DNA of 64,000 nucleotides, from assembly GCA_004555865.1 (NCBI GenBank), contig SFJO01000009.1, forward strand, positions 1 through 64,000. The letters run 5' to 3'. Under the pieces are notes generated by a model that worked only from the letters and a program-made list of their open reading frames with translations, did no database searches and had not been told where the DNA came from. Below are positions 7,434-15,235 of the stretch, in pieces. Every line of letters starts with the position of its first letter. Within the stretch, counting starts at the first letter, position 1. The stretch comes from Oscillospiraceae bacterium (GTDB lineage: Bacteria; Bacillota; Clostridia; Oscillospirales; Ruminococcaceae). The position numbers were made by a program, and so were the translations under genes.

Positions 7434-8408
7434 TTATTCCACCCAATACACCTGGTGCTTGCCGCTGCCGCGGCCCAGCTCCAAACCGGGGATGCTCTGC
7501 ACAAACTTGGAGAACTGGGAATACCCGTAATCCCGCACGTGGAAATTCTGAAAGCGGGTGTGCAGCTGGTTGCCCAATTCGCTCAGGCTCAGGCCGCGCT
7601 CACCGGCGGCCCGCACGGTGTCGGCCATCCAGTGTTCCACCTCGGCGCTGGTTTTCGCATCGCTGTGCAGCCGCACCAGCACGGTGTGACCTTCCTTGAC
7701 CAGCTCCAGACTGGGAATCTCGTCCAAAAACTTGGAGAGCAGGCTGTAGCCATAATTGCGCACGTCAAAATCCGGGTATTTGTTCTGCAGCCGGCTGCCG
7801 ATCTCGCCAAGGCCGGTGGTTTTGCCCTTGTTTTCGTTCTCGGTGATGATCCCAACGATGTCGTTCTCCACAGCCTTTTTGGACAGCACCGTGCTGCTCT
7901 TTTCGGCGCGGGCGGCCTTATCCTGCTTTTTGCGCTCCAGCGGTTCGGCAGGCTCCGTCGGAGCTTCCTCCTGGTCGTCCAGCAGCAGCTCCAGATTGGT
8001 GAAAATGCTGCAGGCAGCCCGGAATGACCGGGGCGTTTTCTCCTCGCCCATGCCGATTACATTCATGCCGGATTCCCGCAAGCGGCTGGCCAGGCGGGTG
8101 AAATCGCTGTCGCTGGACACGATGCAGAACCCGTCCACATTGTGGGTGTACAAAATGTCCATGGCGTCAATGATGAGGGCCGAGTCTGTGGCGTTTTTGC
8201 CTACGGTGTTCTGAAACTGCTGGATGGGGATGATGGAGTTTTTCAGCAGTTCCTCCCGCCAGCGGCCCGCCTGCGGGCTGGTCCAGTCGCCATAAATGCG
8301 CTTGTAGGTGGTAACACCGTACTTGCTCATCTCGTCCAGAATGCAGGAAATGTATTTGTGGGAAATATTGTCGGAATCGATCAACAGGGCATATTTCTGG
8401 TTTTCCAA
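7434..8408 (-). CDS. NYN (PIN-like) nuclease domain with two OST-HTH/LOTUS domains
   Basis: This protein probably binds and perhaps cleaves RNA. Residues about 5-140 are a NYN/LabA-type PIN-like domain, with acidic residues in LLIDSDNIS, ATDSALIIDAMD and IVSSDSDFTRL. These are the usual metal-binding Asp positions. After a charged linker, two tandem OST-HTH (LOTUS) modules follow, each ending in an NYGYSLLSKF- or DYGYSQFSKF-like core. They sit at about residues 175-240 and 250-322. The frame opens with TTG at 8414, but the TTG at 8408 has AAAGGAG at a better distance (9 against 3 bases), giving 324 residues. Genes upstream are TrmO and a phospholipase-like protein; a shared transcript is likely. 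The target RNA is unknown. Confidence 0.83.
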   Translation of the reverse strand: MENQKYALLIDSDNISHKYISCILDEMSKYGVTTYKRIYGDWTSPQAGRWREELLKNSIIPIQQFQNTVGKNATDSALIIDAMDILYTHNVDGFCIVSSDSDFTRLASRLRESGMNVIGMGEEKTPRSFRAACSIFTNLELLLDDQEEAPTEPAEPLERKKQDKAARAEKSSTVLSKKAVENDIVGIITENENKGKTTGLGEIGSRLQNKYPDFDVRNYGYSLLSKFLDEIPSLELVKEGHTVLVRLHSDAKTSAEVEHWMADTVRAAGERGLSLSELGNQLHTRFQNFHVRDYGYSQFSKFVQSIPGLELGRGSGKHQVYWVE

Positions 8409-8480
8409 ATGCAATTGCTCCTTTGCGGTACAGCGGGGCTTGCCCGGGGCGTTTCTACGCCACGCACCCGCTGCGCGTTC

Positions 8481-9170
8481 TTATTTGGCCTGAAGGGCCA
8501 TCACCGTCAGGGTTTTCTCGTTCACCCGGAATTTTACCTCATAGCCGCCGAAGGCCATGCCGTACACCCGCTCCGGGTCGTGCTGGTAGCTGGGGCGGGG
8601 GTCCTGGGCCAACACCCCGCGCAGGGCCTCGGCCCGGCGCGGCGGCAGGCTTGCCAGCAGATTTTCCGGGTCCTGCACGGTCAGCTCATAGCCGGTGTTG
8701 CGGGTGGTAAAGCCGCCGGTGGCCTCGGTGTGGCTGTCCACATAGGGCAGGTAGGGCTTGATGTCGTAGATGGGGGTGCCGTCCAACAGGTCGGCACCCT
8801 GCACGTGCAACAACGGGCCAAGCTCGGCGGAGTACTCGATCCGCTCCAATTTCACGCAGGAAAGCCCGATGGCATTGGGCCGGAAGGGCGAGCGGGTGGC
8901 AAACACCCCCATGCGCTCGTTGCCGCCCAGCCGCGGCGGGCGCACAGTGGGGCTCCAGTTTGCCCGCACCGCGCGGGAAAACTGCCAGATGAGCCAGATG
9001 TGTGAAAATCCCTCCATGCCCCGCACGGCGTCCGGATTGCGGTATTCCGGCTCAAACACAATGCGGGCTTCCAGCGCCTCCACCAGGCCGCTCTGGCGCG
9101 GAATGCCGAACTTCTCGGTAAAATCGCTGCGGATACGGGCAATGACCTTCATTGCGTGCTGTTCTTCCAT
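8481..9170 (-). CDS. trmO: tRNA (N6-threonylcarbamoyladenosine37-N6)-methyltransferase
   Basis: The TsaA/TrmO family methylates t6A at position 37 of certain tRNAs, using S-adenosylmethionine. The 229-residue protein has the recognisable core: FEPEYRNPDAVRGMEGFSHIWLIW near residues 37-60 and ATRSPFRPNAIGLSCVKL near 91-108, then the small C-terminal domain ending in the DPRPSYQ-type segment. The start ATG 9170 follows GAGGG; a second ATG six codons in is possible. It lies 28 bases after the phospholipase-like gene and is likely co-transcribed with it. Confidence 0.9.
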   Translation of the reverse strand: MEEQHAMKVIARIRSDFTEKFGIPRQSGLVEALEARIVFEPEYRNPDAVRGMEGFSHIWLIWQFSRAVRANWSPTVRPPRLGGNERMGVFATRSPFRPNAIGLSCVKLERIEYSAELGPLLHVQGADLLDGTPIYDIKPYLPYVDSHTEATGGFTTRNTGYELTVQDPENLLASLPPRRAEALRGVLAQDPRPSYQHDPERVYGMAFGGYEVKFRVNEKTLTVMALQAK

Positions 9171-9198
9171 GGTTCCCTCACTTTTCTGCGGCGCACCG

Positions 9199-10011
9199 TT
9201 ACCCGATCACCGGCAGTTTCGATTCAAAGTTAAAGGCAAGCGCGGGTTCGGCCCGGCTGCCCTCCCGGGCCAGCGTGTCAAATTGCGCGATCAGCCGCAC
9301 GGCCAGGGCGCGGGCGGTGCGGTAGCCTTCGGCCAGCTGCTCCACGCCCTCGGCGCAGGCAGGGTCCGGAGCGTAGCCAATCACCAGGCCGCTCAGGGCA
9401 TCGTACTTGCCCGCCGCCTTCAGGCAGCCGTACAGCGCCGCCCGCTTGGCCGAGCCGGGGGCCAGAAACAGCTGGTCAATGCCCTTCATCCAGCGCAGGG
9501 CTTCCTGCACCTGCAGGGTGGTAAGGCCGGGGTAGAAGTCCCGGATGACGTGGGCATTTTTCAGCTCGGGCTGAATGTGCCGGGTCAGGGGCTGCCGCAC
9601 CGGGTCCAGCCCGTCCTTCAGCATGAGGTAACGGTCAAACTCCGCCTCCAGCCCAACATGGCTCACCCCGTGGGCCGCCATCTGACGGGCCACAATGCCG
9701 TGGCAGCTTTCGTCCAGCGCAAAATGGCACAGCACTCCGTAGGCATAGGCCCGGTGAGCATCCTGCCCGGGGTGGGCGGCGATCACCTGGGCTGCCCAGC
9801 GCACGAACACCTCGCCCGTCTCGCCGTGCAGGGCATAGCCCAGCCGGTTCACCGGGTTTTCACGGTAGCCCCGGTAATAGAACAGAATGTCCGGCCCGTG
9901 CAGCCCGATGAGATAGAGCGAAGGCCAGCGCCCCACGACCTCGGCGGCGTCGGGGGCAAGTTCCAGCCGCACCTGGCGGCCCAGACGGTAATGGGCATAG
10001 TGGGAAGGCAT
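9199..10011 (-). CDS. zinc-dependent phospholipase C family protein
   Basis: This 270-residue protein matches the zinc-dependent phospholipase C fold found in many Firmicutes proteins of unknown substrate. The N-terminal SHYAHYRLG, the GLHGPDILFYY segment (about 37-47), the HGETGE motif and the CHFALDESCHG helix provide the expected His/Asp metal ligands. No signal peptide is visible, so it appears cytoplasmic, unlike the secreted toxin-like relatives. AAGGAG precedes the ATG, and a good promoter lies 80 bases upstream. It is first of a likely three-gene unit with trmO and the NYN-LOTUS gene. Confidence 0.8.
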   Translation of the reverse strand: MPSHYAHYRLGRQVRLELAPDAAEVVGRWPSLYLIGLHGPDILFYYRGYRENPVNRLGYALHGETGEVFVRWAAQVIAAHPGQDAHRAYAYGVLCHFALDESCHGIVARQMAAHGVSHVGLEAEFDRYLMLKDGLDPVRQPLTRHIQPELKNAHVIRDFYPGLTTLQVQEALRWMKGIDQLFLAPGSAKRAALYGCLKAAGKYDALSGLVIGYAPDPACAEGVEQLAEGYRTARALAVRLIAQFDTLAREGSRAEPALAFNFESKLPVIG

Positions 10012-10090
10012 GGCGATTCTCCTTTTTCAAACAATGTGGCGGCCGCCCGCCCGGTTATTCCGGGGGCGTTTCTCCCCGGGCGTCCCTTTT

Positions 10091-10119
10091 ATCATACCCT
10101 TTGCACGGCTTTTTTTCAA
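10091..10119 (-). promoter_or_regulatory. promoter for the phospholipase-like/trmO/NYN unit
   Basis: On the minus strand TTGAAA (10119-10114) and TATGAT (10096-10091) are 17 bases apart, about 80 bases before the start codon. Confidence 0.75.
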
Positions 10120-10152
10120 CCGCGCCGCCCTGCCTGCGGCGGGCCGTGACGC

Positions 10153-10184
10153 AAAAAATCCCCACACGCGAACGTGCGGGGATT
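10153..10184 (-). terminator. rho-independent terminator after the lipoprotein gene
   Basis: The minus strand reads AATCCCCGCAC, a short loop, GTGTGGGGATT and then TTTT, 54 bases after the lipoprotein stop. Confidence 0.88.
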
Positions 10185-10237
10185 CAGGGGGGTATGTAGT
10201 ATGGTGCAAAAAAGGCTGTGCCTTTTGGCGGGCTGCC

Positions 10238-11065
10238 TCAGGCCTCCTGGCCAAAGCGGAAGTACGTCGCGCGGGCCAGATCTCCCTCGGCCAGGTCGTC
10301 CAGCGCATAGCTCTCGCTCTCGTCAATGTCCTTTTGTGCGTCCGCGTCAGTGTCCGAGGGGGCATCCTTCGGAAGCAGGCCATACACCAGGCCGTCATAC
10401 GCTTCCGGAACCAGGAACGTGTAGGTCTGGTGGCAGGCGTAAATGCCCCGGTCGGACTGAACACCGACCATGGGAGACCCCATGTCGGTCCATTCGATGT
10501 TCTTGGAGTAGTACACAGGATAATCCTGGCCGTCATAGGTCACGGTGGCCTCGTAGTCGAACCCGTCCGTGCCCATGGTGGTGCGGGCGGGCAGTGTGCG
10601 GCCGGTGTACAGGTCATAAATGCCATTGGACCATGCAACGCGCCAGTCGCCCTGCATGCTCGGGCCGGTGTAGATCAGATGCGTAAAGACTTCCGTCTCC
10701 AGGGTGACCTTCTTGTATCCTTCCTGTTCGTCGGAAGGCTCCACCGTCTGGCTGAAGCTGATGTCGGCATCGTCCCACTGGGCGTAAACGTCCGGGTTGT
10801 CCTTCTGCCAGGTGCAGTAATACACCTTCGGAGATTTCTCAGGAAGAGAGGGCAGAACCTCCACGCCATGCTCCGCAAAATAGTTGGACACCGCAGGGGC
10901 CGGGGTCTCGGTGGGGGCCGCGGTGGCCTCTGGTTCGCTGGCCGCTTCGCTTGCGGATTCGCTCGCGGCCTCGCTGGAAGCGGCGGACGAAGAAGCCGAA
11001 CCGCCGCAGGCCGCCAGGTTCAGGGCCACCGTCAGCGCCAGCAGCAGGCGGATCACTCGTTTCAT
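10238..11065 (-). CDS. lipoprotein of unknown function
   Basis: The 275-residue protein begins with a lipoprotein signal: a basic start, a hydrophobic helix, and the lipobox LNLAAC with Cys at residue 20. A low-complexity Ser/Ala/Glu linker (about 22-60) follows. The mature domain (about 62-275) is rich in Tyr, Asp and Trp and has no motif I recognise. It should be tethered to the outer face of the membrane. It is monocistronic, between a terminator and its own promoter. GAGGAGG precedes the ATG. Confidence 0.82.
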   Translation of the reverse strand: MKRVIRLLLALTVALNLAACGGSASSSAASSEAASESASEAASEPEATAAPTETPAPAVSNYFAEHGVEVLPSLPEKSPKVYYCTWQKDNPDVYAQWDDADISFSQTVEPSDEQEGYKKVTLETEVFTHLIYTGPSMQGDWRVAWSNGIYDLYTGRTLPARTTMGTDGFDYEATVTYDGQDYPVYYSKNIEWTDMGSPMVGVQSDRGIYACHQTYTFLVPEAYDGLVYGLLPKDAPSDTDADAQKDIDESESYALDDLAEGDLARATYFRFGQEA

Positions 11066-11143
11066 AAAATTTCCTCCTCAAAAATTCCTTTGCGTACCAA
11101 CGTGTAAAATTCAAATTCATATAATTCACACCGTCACAACACG

Positions 11144-11170
11144 ATTATAGTACCCCCCGAAAAAAGTCAA
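11144..11170 (-). promoter_or_regulatory. probable promoter for the lipoprotein gene
   Basis: On the minus strand TATAAT (11149-11144) is a perfect -10. TTGACT (11170-11165) is the nearest -35 but leaves only 15 bases of spacing, shorter than usual. Confidence 0.55.
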
Positions 11171-11203
11171 CAAAAATTTCACATTTTATTAAAGGCAAAC
11201 CCA

Positions 11204-11252
11204 AAGGGCCTGCCCCAAGGCCAAACCAATCGGCCATGGGGCAAGCCCTTTT
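11204..11252. terminator. hairpin terminator between DUF1540 and lipoprotein genes
   Basis: AAGGGC near 11206 and GCCCTT near 11245, with an inner TGCCCCA/TGGGGCA pairing and a short GGCC/GGCC top, form a long imperfect stem just after the DUF1540 stop. The minus-strand tail (TTTGGGTTTG) is only moderately T-rich. Confidence 0.6.
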
Positions 11253-11268
11253 GCCCATTCTGTACGGG

Positions 11269-11421
11269 TTACTTCTCTTCGTAACTCTTGCAGAAATGGG
11301 GAATCTCCTGCGTGGAGCAGGTGCAGTGTTCGGTGACCTTGATCTCAGGCAGGTCACACTTGCAGCCCGCCATGTTGTGGCGGCAGGCGCACACATCGCA
11401 GCTTACGCCGGTGTTCTCCAT
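11269..11421 (-). CDS. DUF1540 cysteine-rich small protein
   Basis: A 50-residue protein with seven Cys residues in the arrangement of the DUF1540 family: VSCDVCAC, GCKCDL, HCTCST and FC near the end. It should be a small metal-binding (probably zinc) protein; the family has no established role. The open frame runs to 11475, but AAAGGAGGG lies 9 bases before ATG 11421, which fixes the start. It is a single gene between hairpins. Confidence 0.85.
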   Translation of the reverse strand: MENTGVSCDVCACRHNMAGCKCDLPEIKVTEHCTCSTQEIPHFCKSYEEK

Positions 11422-11553
11422 GTTCATCACCCTCCTTTGCCCGTTAGTATGGGCAAAGAGGGGCGGATTATGCATACGGAGGGCGGCTCATTTCTGCTTT
11501 GCGGCCAGCAACTCCCGCCAGGCGCTGCCATCGTCCACGATGATCCACCATAG

Positions 11554-11589
11554 CAAAAAAAGCTGCCCATACGCGCAGGGCAGCTTTTT
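11554..11589. terminator. bidirectional terminator after the acyltransferase gene
   Basis: AAAAAGCTGCCC (from 11556) pairs with GGGCAGCTTTTT (ending 11589). A and T runs on the two sides allow it to act in both directions. It follows the acyltransferase stop by 17 bases. Confidence 0.9.
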
Positions 11590-11605
11590 GTTTATCAATT
11601 TTGCG

Positions 11606-12661
11606 TTACGGAACCAGGCGGCGAAGGCCCGGAATCTTCTTCAGCAGCAGGGTTGCCGTGATGGCCAGCAAATACACCGCTGCCGTACCCAGAATGCGCC
11701 ACTCCCAGCTGCGCATATTAAAACCGAAGGTATCCAGCAAAAAGCGCATGATGTAAAAATGCGTCAGATACACGCCGAAGCTGGCGCCCGAAACGGTGCG
11801 CAGCAGCTTCTGTGCCCTTTTGTTTTCCGTGAAGAACGTCCAGTCATGATACCAGAACCATACAAACACGGCCACGGCCAGCACAATGCAGGGGAAGCGG
11901 TCGCATCCGCTGAACATTCCGTCCACCCCACCTGATGAATAAGAACGAATTAACGTACCAAAATAGCGGAGCAGCAGGCCAAACACACCCATCGGGTAAA
12001 TGACCCGGCAGCGGATCTGCTTTGAGATCGGGTAATGGGTGACGTAGTAGCCGATCAAGAGAAAAATCACCATGCCGCCGCCGTTTACAGGCATATTCAG
12101 CGCACTGTTGTATGCAATGCCGGTCAGGCTGCACAGCAGCGGCAGGCAGGCGGTGGTGGCAAACGATGCGGCAATGCCGTAGCGGCAGGCGGTTTCGCGG
12201 TTTTCCTGCGGAATCAACGACAGAAACGGAACGGCCAGATACAGTGCAAACAGCGGCGGGAAGAACCAGTAAATGCTCAGGCCCCGGGTGTTCAGTACGG
12301 CGTCCAGAAAAAGCGGGGCGCTCTTCAGAACATCGGGTTCCAGCCCATGGGTGACGAACACCGCCCAGAAGATGGAAACCACGCTCCAAAACAGGAACGG
12401 CACACCTGTGCGGCCAAACCGCTTCTGAAAATATTCCCGGGTGGTGTAGCGGGTTCGATAGTCCAGCAGGGTTGCGCCGCTGATCATGAAAAACACCGGA
12501 ACCGCCCAAAAGCAGACACACTCAATGATCAGGCTGGTGAGCCAGTAGCGTTCGTAGGAAAAACTCCACACCGCCCCGTTCACATGCATTGCAATCACCG
12601 CAATGCATGCCACAATGTTCATCACATCCAGTGCCGGTTGATAGGAACTTTTTTCCTTCAT
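11606..12661 (-). CDS. membrane acyltransferase, acyltransferase 3 family
   Basis: This 351-residue integral membrane protein has about ten hydrophobic helices and the opening typical of acyltransferase 3 enzymes: ALDVMNIVACIAVIAMHVNG, with a His in the first helix region. The family O-acetylates or succinylates sugars of surface polysaccharides. ATG 12661 lies one base after the stop of the upstream glycosyltransferase gene, and GGAG inside that gene serves as ribosome site. The two products therefore probably decorate the same glycan. A start at 12703 is possible but less likely. Confidence 0.85.
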   Translation of the reverse strand: MKEKSSYQPALDVMNIVACIAVIAMHVNGAVWSFSYERYWLTSLIIECVCFWAVPVFFMISGATLLDYRTRYTTREYFQKRFGRTGVPFLFWSVVSIFWAVFVTHGLEPDVLKSAPLFLDAVLNTRGLSIYWFFPPLFALYLAVPFLSLIPQENRETACRYGIAASFATTACLPLLCSLTGIAYNSALNMPVNGGGMVIFLLIGYYVTHYPISKQIRCRVIYPMGVFGLLLRYFGTLIRSYSSGGVDGMFSGCDRFPCIVLAVAVFVWFWYHDWTFFTENKRAQKLLRTVSGASFGVYLTHFYIMRFLLDTFGFNMRSWEWRILGTAAVYLLAITATLLLKKIPGLRRLVP

Positions 12662-12662
12662 A

Positions 12663-14612
12663 TCAGCGATACTGCTCCTCCCACTGGTACAGGGGGAAAT
12701 CATCTTTGACGATGCCCAGCCGCTTTTTCAGGTTTTCCCGGCGGCGGGTCCCCTTGGGAGCAAACAGATCCACGATCTTCCGCGCAATCTTCTTCACAAG
12801 GGATTTGGCTTTGTTCTTGCCGTTGCGCAGGCTGAACAGATGATAATCATGCAGATGGTTGCGGTTGGTGTCAAAGGCCATATCCCGGCCCAGCCGCCTA
12901 ACCATCTCATACAGCATCACCTCATAGAACGGCGTCTGGCGGGCAACGCTCCAGAATTCGCTGTACCGGTCGGCCGGCACGCGGTTCCAGGGCTTGACAA
13001 ACCCGGCGTAGTGGATGATTTTGGGGTTCTTGGCCGCGGCGTCGTACTGCAAGCGATGCTCTCTGGGCGCAAACCGGAACACCTCCGACACGCGGGTGAA
13101 GTCGTTGTCAAACAGCAGGTTCCACTCCTGCGGCAGATACACCACCTGGTTCTGGCAGCAGACGTTCAGTACGTCCTGGTCGCTGTACTTGTAATCCACG
13201 CTGGCCAGCTCCAGCCACTCTTCCTGGGTGTGTGCCTTGCGCATTTCCGTCAGGTTCAGCAGCAGAACGCCTGCCTGGAAGTAACGGTAGGGGTCCTCCA
13301 GCTTCAGCGTCTTGACGGCATACTTCATCATGCCGGGGGCAAAGCCGTTGATCTGGCTGGCAAAGTCCACATCCAGAACGGCACCCAGCATTTTGCCGCG
13401 CACATCGGTGTCGTACAGCTCGGCCACGTCGCCCTGAATCACAATGTCACCGTCCAGATACAGCACCTTGTCGTAATCCGGCATCACGCTCTGGATCAGG
13501 AAACGGTAGAAGGTTTCCACGCTGATGTGGGCATGAGCCGTCAGGGTGTAGCCCTCCAGCTTGCTCACCGCGTTGAAATAGCGCAGCTGCGCATTGGGGT
13601 ACTGGGCCACCATGCCCGACAGCATGGACTTGTTCTGCGCGGTGATGTCCGACTCCAGCACCACGATGTCATAAAAGCGCTCCGGGCTGGCGTGCAGCAG
13701 CAGCGACTTGATCGCCACGCTCAGCGGGCCGACGAAGTCGTTGTTGGCCGCAAACACCACAGGCACCAGCCCGGCCTTGTTGGGCTTACTCAGAGGGGCG
13801 CTGCGCTCCGGCTTGCGGAACAGCACACAGGGCACCTCCCGGACGACCAGCTCCGGGCAGGTTTTGCGCTTGTAGTCGATAAAAATCCCGGTCAGGCGCT
13901 CGGCCAGATGGCCGGGGGTGCGGTAGCCTTCCACCGAATAATGGCTCATGTCCGCCCGCTTGTCAAACTCCTGCAGCAGGTCAAACAGCCACTGGGCGTA
14001 TTCCTGGAACAGCTCTTTGCGCATCACAAACATATTGCAGTAATAGCCGCTGGGGCCGTCCAGATACCGACGCGCCGTCTCGCTGTATTCGGGGCACTGC
14101 TCGTCCATGAGCTGAAGCAGCAGGTCCAGATCCTTCTCGTGCAGGCTGCAGCCCTTCCGGTAGTGGTCCCGGATGCTGGTGTAGAACTCCGGCATTTTGG
14201 TTACGTCCACCCGGTCGGTCACCACAATGTCCGCCCCCTCGATCACTTTGCGGGCGGCGGCCTCATCCAGACCGTACTTGGCAATGTTCTTCTCGCTGAT
14301 GTACTCCGCGATCACATTGCCGTAGACATCTTCCTGCGCGCTCGAGGCGGAAAAGCCGAAATAGCGGCGGTAGTGGCAGAAGCCGTAGTAATCCGCCTGC
14401 ACGTTTTTCCAGGCCCAGTACTGCACGGTCATCTCACAATAGGAGCGATTCTTGTCCGAAATATTCTCGCCGGCATCGTCCCGGGCAAACTCCGGGTTCA
14501 TCGTCTGCTGCGTCAGCGCTGCCCCGCCGTAAATCGGATGATAAATGCTCTGCGCAACCTGCTGGCTGTCTTTTCCCGGCGTATTGCACACAAAAATCTG
14601 GATATCCGACAC
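12663..14612 (-). CDS. DUF4422-glycosyltransferase family 8 fusion protein
   Basis: This protein of about 649 residues joins two glycosyltransferase-type modules. Residues about 1-230 are DUF4422, a domain of capsule/exopolysaccharide enzymes, with YYGFCHYRRYFGFS. Residues about 280-600 are a GT8 domain with the metal-binding DxD in KVLYLDGDIVIQGD and the later KIIHYAGFVKPWN block. No membrane helix is seen, so it likely acts at the inner membrane face on a lipid-linked or protein glycan. The frame begins at ATG 14627 with no ribosome site. GTG 14612 has GGAGG 8 bases upstream and is preferred. It is translationally adjacent to the membrane acyltransferase. Confidence 0.85.
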   Translation of the reverse strand: MSDIQIFVCNTPGKDSQQVAQSIYHPIYGGAALTQQTMNPEFARDDAGENISDKNRSYCEMTVQYWAWKNVQADYYGFCHYRRYFGFSASSAQEDVYGNVIAEYISEKNIAKYGLDEAAARKVIEGADIVVTDRVDVTKMPEFYTSIRDHYRKGCSLHEKDLDLLLQLMDEQCPEYSETARRYLDGPSGYYCNMFVMRKELFQEYAQWLFDLLQEFDKRADMSHYSVEGYRTPGHLAERLTGIFIDYKRKTCPELVVREVPCVLFRKPERSAPLSKPNKAGLVPVVFAANNDFVGPLSVAIKSLLLHASPERFYDIVVLESDITAQNKSMLSGMVAQYPNAQLRYFNAVSKLEGYTLTAHAHISVETFYRFLIQSVMPDYDKVLYLDGDIVIQGDVAELYDTDVRGKMLGAVLDVDFASQINGFAPGMMKYAVKTLKLEDPYRYFQAGVLLLNLTEMRKAHTQEEWLELASVDYKYSDQDVLNVCCQNQVVYLPQEWNLLFDNDFTRVSEVFRFAPREHRLQYDAAAKNPKIIHYAGFVKPWNRVPADRYSEFWSVARQTPFYEVMLYEMVRRLGRDMAFDTNRNHLHDYHLFSLRNGKNKAKSLVKKIARKIVDLFAPKGTRRRENLKKRLGIVKDDFPLYQWEEQYR

Positions 14613-14753
14613 TTTTTGATCCTCCATTGCACTGTCACTTTGTTCAGGAACGGTCGCCTTCTGAAAATTTCAGGGGTCTTGAAAATGCTTTTTCGGCGAA
14701 ACCCGGCGGCCCCGTGCCGCACGCGGCTGCCGCCACGCCATACACACGTGAAA

Positions 14754-14781
14754 CCGGCCCACCTTAGTTGGTGCGCCGGTT
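14754..14781. other. hairpin in the leader of the glycosyltransferase gene
   Basis: ACCGGCCCACC, a TTAGTT loop and GGTGCGCCGGT form a stem with one mismatch. It lies in the roughly 180-base untranslated leader between promoter (14803-14831) and start codon. No T tract is present. Confidence 0.5.
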
Positions 14782-14802
14782 CAGATACAGTAGAACAAGT
14801 TT

Positions 14803-14831
14803 ATTCTAACCTATCAATTAAGAAAAATCAA
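14803..14831 (-). promoter_or_regulatory. promoter for the glycosyltransferase/acyltransferase pair
   Basis: On the minus strand TTGATT (14831-14826) and TAGAAT (14808-14803) have 17 bases between them in a locally AT-rich patch. Confidence 0.75.
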
Positions 14832-15162
14832 TTCTCGCCGAGAAAATTCCGCCTCTTACACATTTTTCACCTATTTTTCGCGTGCTGTTTCGGTATCCCT
14901 CCACAAGCGAGTCTGCGTCGGTGCATGATTCGGCGGGGCAGCTTGCTGCTTTTTTACGCGTATTCATAATAGGATCAGTATCCGGCAGTGTGCTGCACTC
15001 AATTTGAAACGATCGAGGCTTTTTATGTGTACCAAAGAAAAACTGCCCGTCTGCCCAGTGGCCATCACCGTTTCACTCATCGGCAGCAAATGAAAGCGCG
15101 GAAGTCATCGCTTGATTTGCAGACATATGGTTTTCCCTGCAGGGGATGCTGCCGATCAGGAG
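14832..15162. other. intergenic stretch without recognisable gene
   Basis: AT-richer than its surroundings. The only open frame (from 14988) lacks a ribosome site and runs into the next terminator. A small GGCAGCTTGCTGC stem followed by six T lies at about 14938-14956. Nothing else is recognised. Confidence 0.4.
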
Positions 15163-15204
15163 AACAATGCCCCGTGTGCCTTTTGCGGTACACGGGGCAT
15201 TGTT
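15163..15204. terminator. strong bidirectional terminator after the MATE gene
   Basis: An 18-base nearly perfect stem (15163-15180 with 15187-15204, one G-U pair) with a TTTTGC loop follows the MATE stop. The outer AACAAT/ATTGTT pairs supply T-rich flanks on both strands. Confidence 0.85.
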
Positions 15205-15235
15205 GTAAAATCCAAACGGATTGTGTTCGGCTGGG

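Noticed and set aside
12840..14969. 709-codon frame opposite the DUF4422-GT8 gene
   Set aside because: Shadow frame; the opposite strand has motifs of two known domains.
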